64,000 bases of DNA from Halodesulfovibrio sp. MK-HDV (GTDB taxonomy: Bacteria; Desulfobacterota; Desulfovibrionia; Desulfovibrionales; Desulfovibrionaceae). The position numbers and the translations under genes are program-made. The first letter of the stretch is position 1, and each line of letters starts with the position of its first letter. Location of the stretch: positions 62,001 to 126,000 of the forward strand of contig NZ_WYDS01000005.1 in the NCBI RefSeq assembly GCF_009914765.1, in the 5' to 3' direction. This document shows, one piece after another, positions 36,764 through 44,529 of this stretch. The notes under the pieces are model-generated. The model was not told where the DNA came from. It was given only the letters and a program-made list of their open reading frames with translations, and made no database searches.

Positions 36764-37906
36764 GTGCAGAAAACAGTGTATTTTATCGAAGGCGACGGGA
36801 TCGGAAAAGAAGTGTGGGCATCCGCACGTCCGGTTCTTACTGCTGCGATTGAAAAAGCGTACGGCAAAGAACGTTCCTTGGAATTTAAGGAGCTTCTCGC
36901 CGGAGAAAAAGCATTTAACGAGACAGGTGAATACCTGCCGCAGGCTACGTTGACCGCATTACAGAATGCAGAGCTCGCCATTAAAGGCCCGCTTACAACT
37001 CCTGTCGGTAAAGGATTCAGAAGCCTGAACGTTACCTTGAGACAGACGCTCGACTTATACGCATGTATTCGTCCTATCCGTTACTATGATGGTATCATTT
37101 CACCGGTTAAGCGTCCGGATCTTGTTGATATGGTTGTATTCCGCGAAAATACTGAAGACGTTTATGCTGGTATCGAATTTGAATCCGGCAGCGACGAAGC
37201 AAAGCGCCTTATTGCATTTTTCCACGACGAGCTTGGTGTCACTGTGGACCCTACTGCCGGTGTGGGCTTAAAGCCGATTACACCGAACGGTTCCAAGCGC
37301 CTTGTACGCAAAGCGTTGGAATTTGCTGTGGCACATGGCAAGCCGAGCGTAACTCTCGTGCATAAAGGTAACATCATGAAATACACCGAAGGCGGCTTCC
37401 GCCAGTGGGGATATGATGTTGCTGCTGAAGAGTTTGGCGCGCATACCACCACAGAAGATGCACCAGCAGAAGGCAAAGTGATCGTAAACGATCGCATTGC
37501 AGACGCAATGTTCCAGGAAGCACTGATTCGACCTGAACAGTATTCCGTACTTGCGACCACCAACCTTAATGGTGACTACCTTTCTGACGCACTTGCAGCG
37601 CAGGTTGGCGGACTCGGTCTAGCACCGGGCGTTAACATGTCTGATAAGCTTGCGCTCTTTGAAGCTACACATGGTACAGCGCCTACTATTGCCGATAAAG
37701 ACATGGCAAACCCGGGTAGCCTTATTCTTTCCGGTGCAATGATGCTTGAGCATCTTGGCTGGACTGAAGCAGCAGATTCTATTCATTCCGCTGTGAGCAA
37801 AGCTATTTCCGCTAAAACCGTAACCTGTGACCTCGCAAGCCAGATGGAAGATGCAAAAACCGTCGGTTGTAAGGCATTTGGTGAGCTGGTGGGAAGTCTC
37901 TTGTAG
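36764..37906 (+). CDS. icd: Isocitrate dehydrogenase
   Basis: Oxidatively decarboxylates isocitrate to 2-oxoglutarate, supplying the carbon skeleton for ammonium assimilation. The 380 residues contain FIEGDGIGKEVW, the substrate loop GFRSLNVTLRQTLDLYACIRPI, the block DMVVFRENTEDVYAGIE, the catalytic Lys in VHKGNIMKYTEG, and EATHGTAPTIADKDMANP. I chose the GTG at 36764, since GGGAGAG is placed correctly for it; the ATG at 36743 would add seven residues and lies before that site. The co-factor (probably NADP) is inferred from the family. The amt-PII pair, whose regulator senses 2-oxoglutarate, is 600 bases downstream. Confidence 0.94.
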   Translation: MQKTVYFIEGDGIGKEVWASARPVLTAAIEKAYGKERSLEFKELLAGEKAFNETGEYLPQATLTALQNAELAIKGPLTTPVGKGFRSLNVTLRQTLDLYACIRPIRYYDGIISPVKRPDLVDMVVFRENTEDVYAGIEFESGSDEAKRLIAFFHDELGVTVDPTAGVGLKPITPNGSKRLVRKALEFAVAHGKPSVTLVHKGNIMKYTEGGFRQWGYDVAAEEFGAHTTTEDAPAEGKVIVNDRIADAMFQEALIRPEQYSVLATTNLNGDYLSDALAAQVGGLGLAPGVNMSDKLALFEATHGTAPTIADKDMANPGSLILSGAMMLEHLGWTEAADSIHSAVSKAISAKTVTCDLASQMEDAKTVGCKAFGELVGSLL

Positions 37907-37927
37907 TCGTACTGATCTATATAATAC

Positions 37928-37966
37928 GCAAAAGGGTGGTCTCGCTAGAGGCCACCCTTTTTTTAT
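37928..37966 (+). terminator. Rho-independent terminator of icd
   Basis: AAAGGGTGGTCTC, loop GCTA, GAGGCCACCCTTT with one wobble pair, then T tract. Confidence 0.9.
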
Positions 37967-37982
37967 GGCCTGTTTCGTCATT

Positions 37983-38150
37983 TAACGACGGGGTAGCCTT
38001 TGGCAACTCTCCGAGGGGTCTCCGACGGGCAGGCAGGGTTCCACCCTCCTGCACCTCCCGCAAGGGGCTCGCCCCTTGACCCCTTTTTATCGCGATCAAG
38101 CCCGTTCTTTATCGTGTTGGAAGTCGCGAAGAGGCTACCTTTCGTGGGCG
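37983..38150. repeat. Mosaic intergenic repeat, module C
   Basis: CTCCGAGGGGTCTCCGACGG, then CCCGCAAGGGGCTCGCCCCT and ATCGCGATCAAGCCCGTTCT, ending TTGGAAGTCGCGAAGAG. Same order as the 18.9-kb copy, with an extra GGGCAGGCAGGG stretch. Confidence 0.85.
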
Positions 38151-38194
38151 GCCATGACAGGCTTCCTCTATTCTCAAATATAGTGCGGGAAAGG

Positions 38195-38325
38195 TAATGG
38201 AGCATAAGCCGCGAGGCAATTTTAAGAAAAGAAAGAACTCGCAAATAAAAAAAGTTTAAAGGGGGGTCTGGGGGGAAACTTTTTAAAAGTTTCCAGCCCA
38301 GCCGCCGGAGGCAAAAAGATGCTCT
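38195..38325. repeat. Mosaic intergenic repeat, modules B and A
   Basis: CATAAGCCGCGAGGCAATTT, then GAACTCGCAAATAAAAAAAG, then GGGGGGTCTGGGGGGAAACT and CCAGCCCAGCCGCCGGAGGC. Here no GGCTGTCC terminator separates B from C, so this copy is incomplete. Confidence 0.85.
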
Positions 38326-38341
38326 TCCGAAAATGTCATTT

Positions 38342-38357
38342 TTAACAATTTTGTAAA
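38342..38357. promoter_or_regulatory. Palindromic site 1 upstream of amt
   Basis: TTAACAA-TT-TTGTAAA, one mismatch from a perfect 7+2+7 palindrome. Centre about 103 bases upstream of the sigma-54 -24 element, the range of an enhancer. Confidence 0.4.
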
Positions 38358-38392
38358 TAATGACAAAAAAACAAGCTTAAAAAACACAAGAA

Positions 38393-38408
38393 TTGACAAA
38401 ATTGTAAA
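38393..38408. promoter_or_regulatory. Palindromic site 2 upstream of amt
   Basis: TTGACAA-AA-TTGTAAA. Centre is 51 bases from site 1 and about 52 bases upstream of the -24 element. Could bind the enhancer protein or a separate repressor. Confidence 0.4.
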
Positions 38409-38451
38409 ACAGCAAAAAGTGGGGTGTAGTAAAAACAGCTAGTTACGCTTT

Positions 38452-38466
38452 TGGCACAGAGTCTGC
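38452..38466 (+). promoter_or_regulatory. Sigma-54 promoter of amt
   Basis: TGGCACAGAGTCTGC: GG at -24 and GC at -12 with the required 10-base separation, close to consensus TGGCAC-N5-TTGC. Located 38 bases before the amt start. It implies nitrogen-controlled transcription with an NtrC-like activator. Confidence 0.82.
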
Positions 38467-38503
38467 TTAATATTATGCAAAATCTAAAAAGCAGGAGGTT
38501 ACT

Positions 38504-39874
38504 ATGTCTGTGTACAAAAGCACGTTGTCCCGAACAGGGTTGATTACAGTAATGACAGTTTTGGCGCTTGGCGCAAGCGCAACAGTAGTACATGCCGAAG
38601 ACGAGGTTATGTATCTGACACAAACAAACGCGAACATAGTATGGACTCTGCTCGCTGCCATGCTCGTGATGTTTATGCAGGCCGGATTCACTTTGGTTGA
38701 ATGCGGACTAACTCGATCAAAGAACGCTGGTAACATTCTCATGAAGAACATGTTGGATTTTGCCGTTGGAACTATGATGTTCCTTATGTTTGGTTACGGG
38801 TTAATGTTTGGCGGAGATTTTTTTGGGTTGTTTGGAACTGACGGGTTCTTTCTCTCTTTCATCGATGTTCCGTCTGTCACTAGGGATTTCGATATTACAT
38901 TCTGGCTGTTCCAGTCTGTATTTGCAGCAACAGCGGCAACAATCGTTTCCGGTAGTGTTGCAGAACGTACTAAATTTCAGGCGTACATTTTGATTAGTGT
39001 CGTCATCACAGGTCTTATCTACCCTGTAGCAGGCCATTGGGCTTGGGGTGGTCTTACCGGAAGCACGGGCTGGCTCGAATCTTTTGGTTTTGTAGATTTT
39101 GCAGGATCAACAGTTGTTCACTCCCTCGGCGGCTGGGTTGCATTAGCAGGTGCCATGGCTGTAGGTCCGCGAATTGGTAAATACATGCCGGACAAAAAGC
39201 CGCGTGCGATTCTTGGGCACAATATGCCTATGGCTGGTCTCGGTGTATTTATTCTTTGGTTTGGCTGGTTCGGATTTAACGCCGGATCAACAACCGTAGC
39301 TGACGGTAGCATTGGCTACATTGCAATGAATACCAGCTTGGCTGGTTGCGCAGGTATGATTGCAGCCATGATCACAGTATGGATACGTTTTGGTAAGCCG
39401 GAAGCATCCATGACTATGAACGGCATCCTTGCCGGACTTGTCGGTGTTACCGCTGGTTGTAGTGAACTTTCACCGTTCGGTGCAATCGCTATCGGCGCAA
39501 TTTGCGGCGTAGTAGTAGTTCTGGCCATACAGTTTATTGATACCGTTCTGTGCATTGATGACCCTGTAGGCGCTATCTCTGTTCACGGTGTCTGCGGTGC
39601 TGTCGGCACCCTCGGCGTTGGTTTATTTGCATCACCAAATTTTGGCTCTGTAACTGGATTTTTCTATAACGGAGATCTGTCACAGTTCGGAGTTCAGCTT
39701 TTAGGGGTTGTCGTCTTCTTTGCATGGGCATTCGGCGTCGGCACCGTCTGTTTTAAACTGATTGATAAAGTAGTTGGATTACGCGTTTCCAGCGTTGAAG
39801 AAATTAAGGGACTGGATATTACCGAGCATGGTTCTGAAGCCTACAACGGATTCCAGATTTTCAGTGTCGAATAA
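38504..39874 (+). CDS. amt: Ammonium transporter
   Basis: Trimeric inner-membrane ammonium channel. The 456 residues begin with a signal-like segment ending VVHAEDEV, then 11 membrane helices. Conserved blocks include GFTLVECGLTRSKNAGNI, the Phe-gate and S1 region, and the twin histidines in STVVHSLGGWVALAGA and AISVHGVCGAVGTL. The C-terminal tail (GLRVSSVEEIKGLDITEHG) contains the region that contacts PII. GGAGG precedes the ATG. Followed by a PII gene after 18 bases, the usual pairing. Confidence 0.95.
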   Translation: MSVYKSTLSRTGLITVMTVLALGASATVVHAEDEVMYLTQTNANIVWTLLAAMLVMFMQAGFTLVECGLTRSKNAGNILMKNMLDFAVGTMMFLMFGYGLMFGGDFFGLFGTDGFFLSFIDVPSVTRDFDITFWLFQSVFAATAATIVSGSVAERTKFQAYILISVVITGLIYPVAGHWAWGGLTGSTGWLESFGFVDFAGSTVVHSLGGWVALAGAMAVGPRIGKYMPDKKPRAILGHNMPMAGLGVFILWFGWFGFNAGSTTVADGSIGYIAMNTSLAGCAGMIAAMITVWIRFGKPEASMTMNGILAGLVGVTAGCSELSPFGAIAIGAICGVVVVLAIQFIDTVLCIDDPVGAISVHGVCGAVGTLGVGLFASPNFGSVTGFFYNGDLSQFGVQLLGVVVFFAWAFGVGTVCFKLIDKVVGLRVSSVEEIKGLDITEHGSEAYNGFQIFSVE

Positions 39875-39892
39875 CCTGATTGGAGAAAAACA

Positions 39893-40219
39893 ATGAAGAA
39901 TGTCGTTGCTTTTATCAGACCAGAACGTCTCCCGCAGGTTAAGCAGGAGTTGTTCGCCAAAGATCTTTTCGGATTGTCTGTTAACAATATTCTTGGGAGC
40001 GGACAGCAGAAGGGTTTTACAGAAACGTACCGTGGTGTAACTGAGGAAGTGAATCTTCTTAAGAAGCTGCGTATTGAACTGGTTGTTCATGAAGAACGTT
40101 TGAACGACGCTATCTCTGCCATTGAACAAGGCGCCAGAACTGCAACAGAAGGTGATGGTATCATCTACTTCCATAGCATCGAAGGCGTCCGAAGAATTCG
40201 AACAGGCGAGGACTTATAG
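39893..40219 (+). CDS. glnK: Nitrogen regulatory protein PII, non-uridylylatable variant
   Basis: Trimeric 2-oxoglutarate/ATP sensor that blocks Amt when nitrogen is plentiful. The 108 residues keep the PII core: NNILGSGQQKGFTETYRGV around the T-loop base, KLRIELVVHEERL and the C-terminal GDGIIYFHSIEGVRRIRTGE with basic ATP-binding residues. The T-loop position equal to Tyr51 of E. coli GlnB is Glu (RGVTEE in place of RGAEYM), so uridylylation there is impossible. Tyr46 is present. Pairing with amt supports the GlnK name. Confidence 0.9.
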   Translation: MKNVVAFIRPERLPQVKQELFAKDLFGLSVNNILGSGQQKGFTETYRGVTEEVNLLKKLRIELVVHEERLNDAISAIEQGARTATEGDGIIYFHSIEGVRRIRTGEDL

Positions 40220-40280
40220 GGACAGAAGAAAGTAGTTTAAAAACTGCGTCTGAGTGCCAGACATACAATTGAAAAAAACA

Positions 40281-40328
40281 GAAAGGGTAGAGTGTAAAAA
40301 ACTCTACCCTTTCATTTATTTTTTTTTT
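40281..40328 (+). terminator. Rho-independent terminator of amt-glnK
   Basis: GGGTAGAGT, loop GTAAAAA, ACTCTACCC, then a T-rich tract including nine T. Confidence 0.88.
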
Positions 40329-40440
40329 GAAATCGTAATGATCGGGTCACAGCGTAAAAAAAATGAGAGACAGCTTACGCTTCATGTTCTTGCAGACGTT
40401 TCATTGAAGAAAAAATACTGCTAGTTATGCACTCGGTCTG

Positions 40441-40588
40441 GCTCGAAAGATTAAAGACGCAGAAGAGTTGAAACAAGTTTGCGGATATGCTCGTGTGGAC
40501 TGTTTTTGCCAGTCCATAGTTTGAACTGTTTTGCACCCTGTGCTGCGAACATATGCAGGCCGTCTATGTTTTCCAACCTGCTTCTTCT
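40441..40588 (-). pseudogene. Decayed duplicate of the aroE 3' end
   Basis: About 148 bases repeat the 3' end of aroE (40602-40750) in the same orientation at an offset of 161 bases, with roughly nine in ten bases equal. The copy preserves the reading frame from IDGLHMFAAQGA to a TAA stop at the same place. It has lost one base in the run at 40568-40573, and no start or upstream part is present. It lies directly behind the intact gene and is a remnant of a tandem duplication. Confidence 0.85.
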
Positions 40589-40611
40589 ATCCACTTGACT
40601 GGCTCGAAATT

Positions 40612-41433
40612 TTAAAGACTCAGAAGGTTTGAAACGAGTTTACGGATATGCTCGTGTGGAATGTTTTTACCAGTCCATAGTTTGAACTGTTCTGCACCCT
40701 GTGCTGCGAACATATGCAGGCCGTCTATGGTTTCCCAACCTGCTTCTTTTGCGGTGCGAAGGAAAGTTGTTTCAAGAGGATTATAAACAAGGTCATACGC
40801 CGTGCCGTGCTCTTGAAACATTTCTGCTGTGAACGGAGTCGCATCTACATGCTCGCCGGACATGCCCATAGGGGTTGTGTTTATGACGAGATCTGCATCA
40901 ACGGAACCGCGATTTTCCCACGCAACGGCGTCAATATTGAACTGTGTTGCAAGATTTTCCGCTCTTTGCGCTGTGCGGTTGCAAATCGTGATGTTGCTGA
41001 TGCCGAGTTCTTGTAATCCCGCCAAAACAGCCTTTGCAGCTCCTCCTGCACCAAGTACAAGAGCCTTTTTAAGAGTCTTCTTTTTATCTTTGAGCGGCGC
41101 CATGAAGCCGAGAACGTCAGTGTTGTCACCAACAATAGCATCATCTTTCCAGTAAAGTGTATTTACTGCGCCGACCTTTTCTGCCCGAGGTGTAATTGTA
41201 TCAACGTATTCCATGACTGTTTCTTTGTGCGGAATAGTGACGCTTGCCCCATACATAGGCAAAGTTCGGAAGCTTTCCATAAATTCAGCAAGTTTTTCAG
41301 GCGGGGTAGGGAATGCCATGTACACGGACTGAAGGGAAAACATATTGAACCCGCTATTGTGCAGGGCGGGGCTCATGGTGTGACCTAGCGGGTGTCCGAT
41401 GATTCCGTATAATTTTTTTTGAGGAGCAGTCAT
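40612..41433 (-). CDS. aroE: Shikimate dehydrogenase
   Basis: NADP-dependent reduction of 3-dehydroshikimate in aromatic amino acid synthesis. The 273 residues contain YGIIGHPLGHTMSPALHN, SVTIPHKE with the catalytic Lys, AVNTLY, DNTDVLGFM, the nucleotide loop VLGAGGAAKAV, the NRT motif (CNRTAQRAE) and INTTPMGM. I chose the ATG at 41433 behind AAGGAA, which gives the standard N-terminus; the frame is open 48 codons further upstream. Confidence 0.95.
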   Translation of the reverse strand: MTAPQKKLYGIIGHPLGHTMSPALHNSGFNMFSLQSVYMAFPTPPEKLAEFMESFRTLPMYGASVTIPHKETVMEYVDTITPRAEKVGAVNTLYWKDDAIVGDNTDVLGFMAPLKDKKKTLKKALVLGAGGAAKAVLAGLQELGISNITICNRTAQRAENLATQFNIDAVAWENRGSVDADLVINTTPMGMSGEHVDATPFTAEMFQEHGTAYDLVYNPLETTFLRTAKEAGWETIDGLHMFAAQGAEQFKLWTGKNIPHEHIRKLVSNLLSL

Positions 41434-41540
41434 TGTTTTTCCTTCTATGGGCAGCAGGTTGTGCAGTGCGTTGTTCTGTGTGCCATAGAGTGTAGCTAAG
41501 AAAAAACTGAAGGTACAGGGCGGGAATTGAGTGAAGACAA

Positions 41541-41582
41541 CAAAAAAGCGGAGTGCAAACCAAGCACTCCGCTTCAAAAATT
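41541..41582 (-). terminator. Terminator or attenuator hairpin upstream of aroE
   Basis: AAGCGGAGTGC / GCACTCCGCTT with a 7-base loop and, read on the minus strand, a run of six T. It lies 110 bases before the aroE start and 445 bases after the acyl-CoA synthetase stop. It is either a distal terminator of that gene or a leader attenuator of aroE. Confidence 0.7.
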
Positions 41583-41808
41583 CGGGTTTGGGGAGCCACC
41601 CCTTGCCATGAATGACCTATGAAAGAAAGAAGGTACTTTAACTATAGCAACCTGCGTGCCAACTTTTGTTTATAGTTTTTATTTTTTAAAAACACAGCAA
41701 AATCAACAGGTAGCAGGAAGATGCTCAAAAGGTCGAATGTCGGCGAACGTAAAGTAATTTTTACTCCGGAAAAAGCTTCCGCTATTGGCAAGGGGATTGT
41801 GCAAAAAA

Positions 41809-41868
41809 TTTGAACCTCATTTGAATTTGCAAAGTTCGTATTTTCTGCAAATTCAAATGAGGTTCAAA
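41809..41868. repeat. Perfect 23-bp inverted repeat
   Basis: Left arm 41809-41831 (TTTGAACCTCATTTGAATTT + GCA), 14-base loop, right arm 41846-41868 fully complementary. No T tract follows. As RNA it would be a very stable hairpin; as DNA, a binding site or cruciform. Confidence 0.85.
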
Positions 41869-41879
41869 TAAAGTTCAGC

Positions 41880-41989
41880 TATCGACCGACTATGAGTTAA
41901 ATATCGACCGAATATGCTTCAATTATTGACTAACTATGGACTAAATATAGTTAAAATATGGATTAAATAAGGTTTAAGTATGGGATAAA
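41880..41989. repeat. Five degenerate 22-bp tandem repeats
   Basis: Units start at 41880, 41902, 41924, 41946 and 41968, each exactly 22 bases. Shared pattern: TAT-x-GAC near the start, then TATG in the middle and TAAA at the end. Neighbouring units share 12-16 bases. The array ends 35 bases before the acyl-CoA synthetase stop codon and starts 11 bases after the inverted repeat. Confidence 0.75.
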
Positions 41990-42024
41990 AGTAGTTACAT
42001 GTCTGCTTTTATGCAGATCGAAAA

Positions 42025-43761
42025 TTAGTTGATGTACAAGTATCGTTTAATTTTCTGTGTGGGAGTTTTTTCAAACGGCTCAGTTTGTTCAGTAACTTTC
42101 ATAATTCGGGAGAAACCGGCAACTTTGTTGTTTACGGTGGAGCGGATTTCTTCCAGCAGTTTAAGAACTTTTTCTTCAAGCTTGCTCGCATGCAACGAGC
42201 CGAATTCGTCGTCCACTTTACTTCTATCAAGGTGAATACGGGCGATAAGTTTTCTATCTTGTTCGTAGACGATGGTTTCCAGCACCCACGGGGACTGCAT
42301 AATCATGCCTTCAAGTTCTTCAGGATAAATATTTTCACCACTCGGGCCTACAATGACATTTTTAAGGCGACCTCGAATGTAAAGGAAGTCATCGCTGTCA
42401 AATTTACCGAGATCACCAGTTCGGAACCAACCATCGTCTGTGAATACAGATTTCGTAATCTCAGGAGCTTTATAGTACTCCTGCATGACGCATGGGCCTT
42501 TTGCGAGGATTTCACCTTCACCAGTTTCTGGGTGCGGATTATCAATCTTCAGCTCGACACCTTCAAGTTTGTACCCTGTAGAGTATAAACGAGTCTGTGC
42601 GGGGCCTGTGCCAGCCAGTAACGGGCTGGTTTCAGTCAGTCCGTATCCGATAGCATACGGGAAGTTTGCTTCCTTTAAAAAGCGTTCAACTTCCGGCGCA
42701 ATAGCTGCGCCGCCGATACAGAAAACACGCAAGCTGCCGCCGAATGTTTCCAGCAACTTTTTTCCGGCAAGGGCGTGCAGTTTAGGACGTGCAGCTTTAT
42801 ATAATAGGCGTTTTGCCCAGCTGCTTGTCAGCTTTGGTAATATTGCAGCTTTAAAAATTTTCTCAATAACAAGTGGAACGGACAACATGACAGTCGGTTT
42901 AACTAACGCCATAGCAGGCAATAAGGCGCGCGCTGTAGGCGGCTTATCCATGTAGTTAATATGCGCACCGTTCATAATCGGTAGGATTAATCCGAGTGTG
43001 CATTCATATGTATGGGAAAGCGGAAGGATAGAGAGCAGTCTGTCGCCGGGGCCGACTTCAACAATGGAACGAACGGCATATGCATTTGAAACAATGTTGC
43101 CATGGGTAAGGACAACCCCTTTGGAATGCCCAGTAGTACCGGAAGTGTAGATGATTGCAGCAACATCGTCTTGAGATACGGTATTTCCAGCAGAAAAAAG
43201 ACTGACTGAGCCTTTAATTTTCTCTGCGTGTTCCCGCTCAATAAATTTTTGTGTCAGATCACGTGCCTTGTCCAAAAGAGAACGGAATTCACGAAGACCT
43301 GCCTTTTTTAATTCCTTCAGCTTTTGCGGCTCTTCGTCAAATGCAACCGGAGAGAATGTTTCCATCAAGAAAAGAATTGGCAGCTCATCATACTGGCCGT
43401 CTTCAACTTTATTAAACAGCTTTTGGGAAACAATAACTGCGCTTACTTCAGAATGACGGATGATGTGGTGCACTGCGTCCGGATGAAAATCTGGAAGAAT
43501 AGGTACAGCGATTGCGCCCATGGCAGTAATTGCAAAATAAGCAATGCCCCAGTTTGGTGTACTTTCACTTAAAATAGCAACCTTGTCGCCAGCATTGATA
43601 CCATGCTCAACAAGTAGTCCCTGCAACCCCTGAACGGCAGTAGCAAATTCTTTGTAGGTAATGGGGGTTCCGCCAGCATTCGAAAGTGCCGGTTGATCTG
43701 GGAACAAATCAGCACTGCGTTCGAGCACAGCGGTCAGTGTATACGTAGAAAGTGGGTACAT
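42025..43761 (-). CDS. AMP-dependent long-chain acyl-CoA synthetase family protein
   Basis: Adenylates a carboxylic acid and transfers it to CoA; long-chain fatty acids are the likely substrate. The 578 residues contain the AMP-binding motif IIYTSGTTGHSKGVVLTHGN, the block GYGLTETSPLLAGT, DGWFRTGDLGKFD and the C-terminal IRGRLKNVIVGPSGENIYPEELE, with the catalytic Lys in KTPTQKIKRYLY. I chose the ATG at 43761 behind CGGAG; an upstream in-frame ATG adds seven residues. FadD-like, but the chain-length preference cannot be read off. Confidence 0.9.
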   Translation of the reverse strand: MYPLSTYTLTAVLERSADLFPDQPALSNAGGTPITYKEFATAVQGLQGLLVEHGINAGDKVAILSESTPNWGIAYFAITAMGAIAVPILPDFHPDAVHHIIRHSEVSAVIVSQKLFNKVEDGQYDELPILFLMETFSPVAFDEEPQKLKELKKAGLREFRSLLDKARDLTQKFIEREHAEKIKGSVSLFSAGNTVSQDDVAAIIYTSGTTGHSKGVVLTHGNIVSNAYAVRSIVEVGPGDRLLSILPLSHTYECTLGLILPIMNGAHINYMDKPPTARALLPAMALVKPTVMLSVPLVIEKIFKAAILPKLTSSWAKRLLYKAARPKLHALAGKKLLETFGGSLRVFCIGGAAIAPEVERFLKEANFPYAIGYGLTETSPLLAGTGPAQTRLYSTGYKLEGVELKIDNPHPETGEGEILAKGPCVMQEYYKAPEITKSVFTDDGWFRTGDLGKFDSDDFLYIRGRLKNVIVGPSGENIYPEELEGMIMQSPWVLETIVYEQDRKLIARIHLDRSKVDDEFGSLHASKLEEKVLKLLEEIRSTVNNKVAGFSRIMKVTEQTEPFEKTPTQKIKRYLYIN

Positions 43762-43960
43762 GGGCGCTCCGTAAAAAATCATCCATTAAAAGCAGTGAAT
43801 ACTGTTCACTGCTAAACGAATTGTCTGTACGCGAAGATGGAGAAGTCTGCAATGCTGCTGACCTCTTTCTAGCTGTCTGTAACAGCATGTCAATTGACCT
43901 TTTTGGCTCTTTAAGCATATGAAAATGAGTACAACACTATTTTATAGAAAGGATAATCTC

Positions 43961-44266
43961 ATGATTAAACATATCGTTTGGTTTACTCTCAAAGAAGAAG
44001 CTGAAGGCGCATCCGCAGCAGACAACGCAGCTAAGACTGTAGCAATGCTCCGTGATCTTGAAGGAAAAATTCCTTCCCTCAAAACTCTCGACGTTTCTAT
44101 GGAGTTTACAAGCACCACCACTGAAGACGTGCAGGTGATTCTCCTCTCTACCCACGATGACGAAGCAGGGCTCGCAGATTACGCGAACCACCCGCTGCAT
44201 GTTGAATGTGTGGGCTTTATCAAAAAAGTTATCTCAGGTCGCAAAGCTATCGATTTTGTAGTTTAG
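43961..44266 (+). CDS. Stress-responsive alpha/beta-barrel (Dabb) domain protein
   Basis: A 101-residue dimeric ferredoxin-like barrel protein. It starts MIKHIVWFTLKEEAEG, the usual Dabb opening, and has the central EFTSTTTEDVQVILLSTHDDEAGLADYANHPLHVE typical of the family, where Y and HP are conserved. The function of such proteins is mostly unknown. ATG chosen at 43961 behind AAAGGA; an upstream in-frame start would add 14 unrelated residues. Confidence 0.82.
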   Translation: MIKHIVWFTLKEEAEGASAADNAAKTVAMLRDLEGKIPSLKTLDVSMEFTSTTTEDVQVILLSTHDDEAGLADYANHPLHVECVGFIKKVISGRKAIDFVV

Positions 44267-44274
44267 CAATCGGG

Positions 44275-44480
44275 CATTGTCTCCGACGGCGCTTGCCAGC
44301 GGGGCTTTGCCTCCGGCGGCTGGGCTGAAACTGTTCCACTGTCTTTATCCGTAATCTCTCATTCTTCGAGAACGGCTAAAGCTTTGCAAAGTTTCCCCCA
44401 GACCCCCATCAAAACTTTTTATTATGCGATGAAATCCCGTAGATATATTTCTCACGCGGCTTGATTCCACTGACTTGAAT
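44275..44480. repeat. Mosaic intergenic repeat, inverted arm with nested insert
   Basis: GCCTCCGGCGGCTGGGCTGA is split from GCAAAGTTTCCCCCAGACCC by the 56-bp insert, then ATTATGCGATGAAATCCCGT and CTCACGCGGCTTGATTCCAC follow. Apart from the insert it is the 26.87-26.99-kb copy. Confidence 0.88.
44331..44386. repeat. Nested 56-bp insert, copy 2
   Basis: Matches 33585-33640 at 47 of 56 bases. The unoccupied version of this exact site exists at 26.89 kb, so the insertion boundaries are visible to within a few bases (CTGAAAC / CTTTTGCAAAG). Confidence 0.8.
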
Positions 44481-44481
44481 A

Positions 44482-44524
44482 GCAAAAAGGCTGTCCTTCA
44501 TATGATGGACAGCCTTTTTTTTAT
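44482..44524. terminator. Terminator with shared GGCTGTCC stem (copy 4)
   Basis: AAAAAGGCTGTCCTTCATA, then TGATGGACAGCCTTTTTTTT. One T-T mismatch inside the stem. Lies between the convergent Dabb gene and the cytochrome b gene. Confidence 0.9.
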
Positions 44525-44529
44525 TTTCA

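Noticed and set aside
41880-41989. CRISPR array
   Set aside because: Units are contiguous and degenerate, without identical repeats separated by unique spacers, and no cas gene is present.
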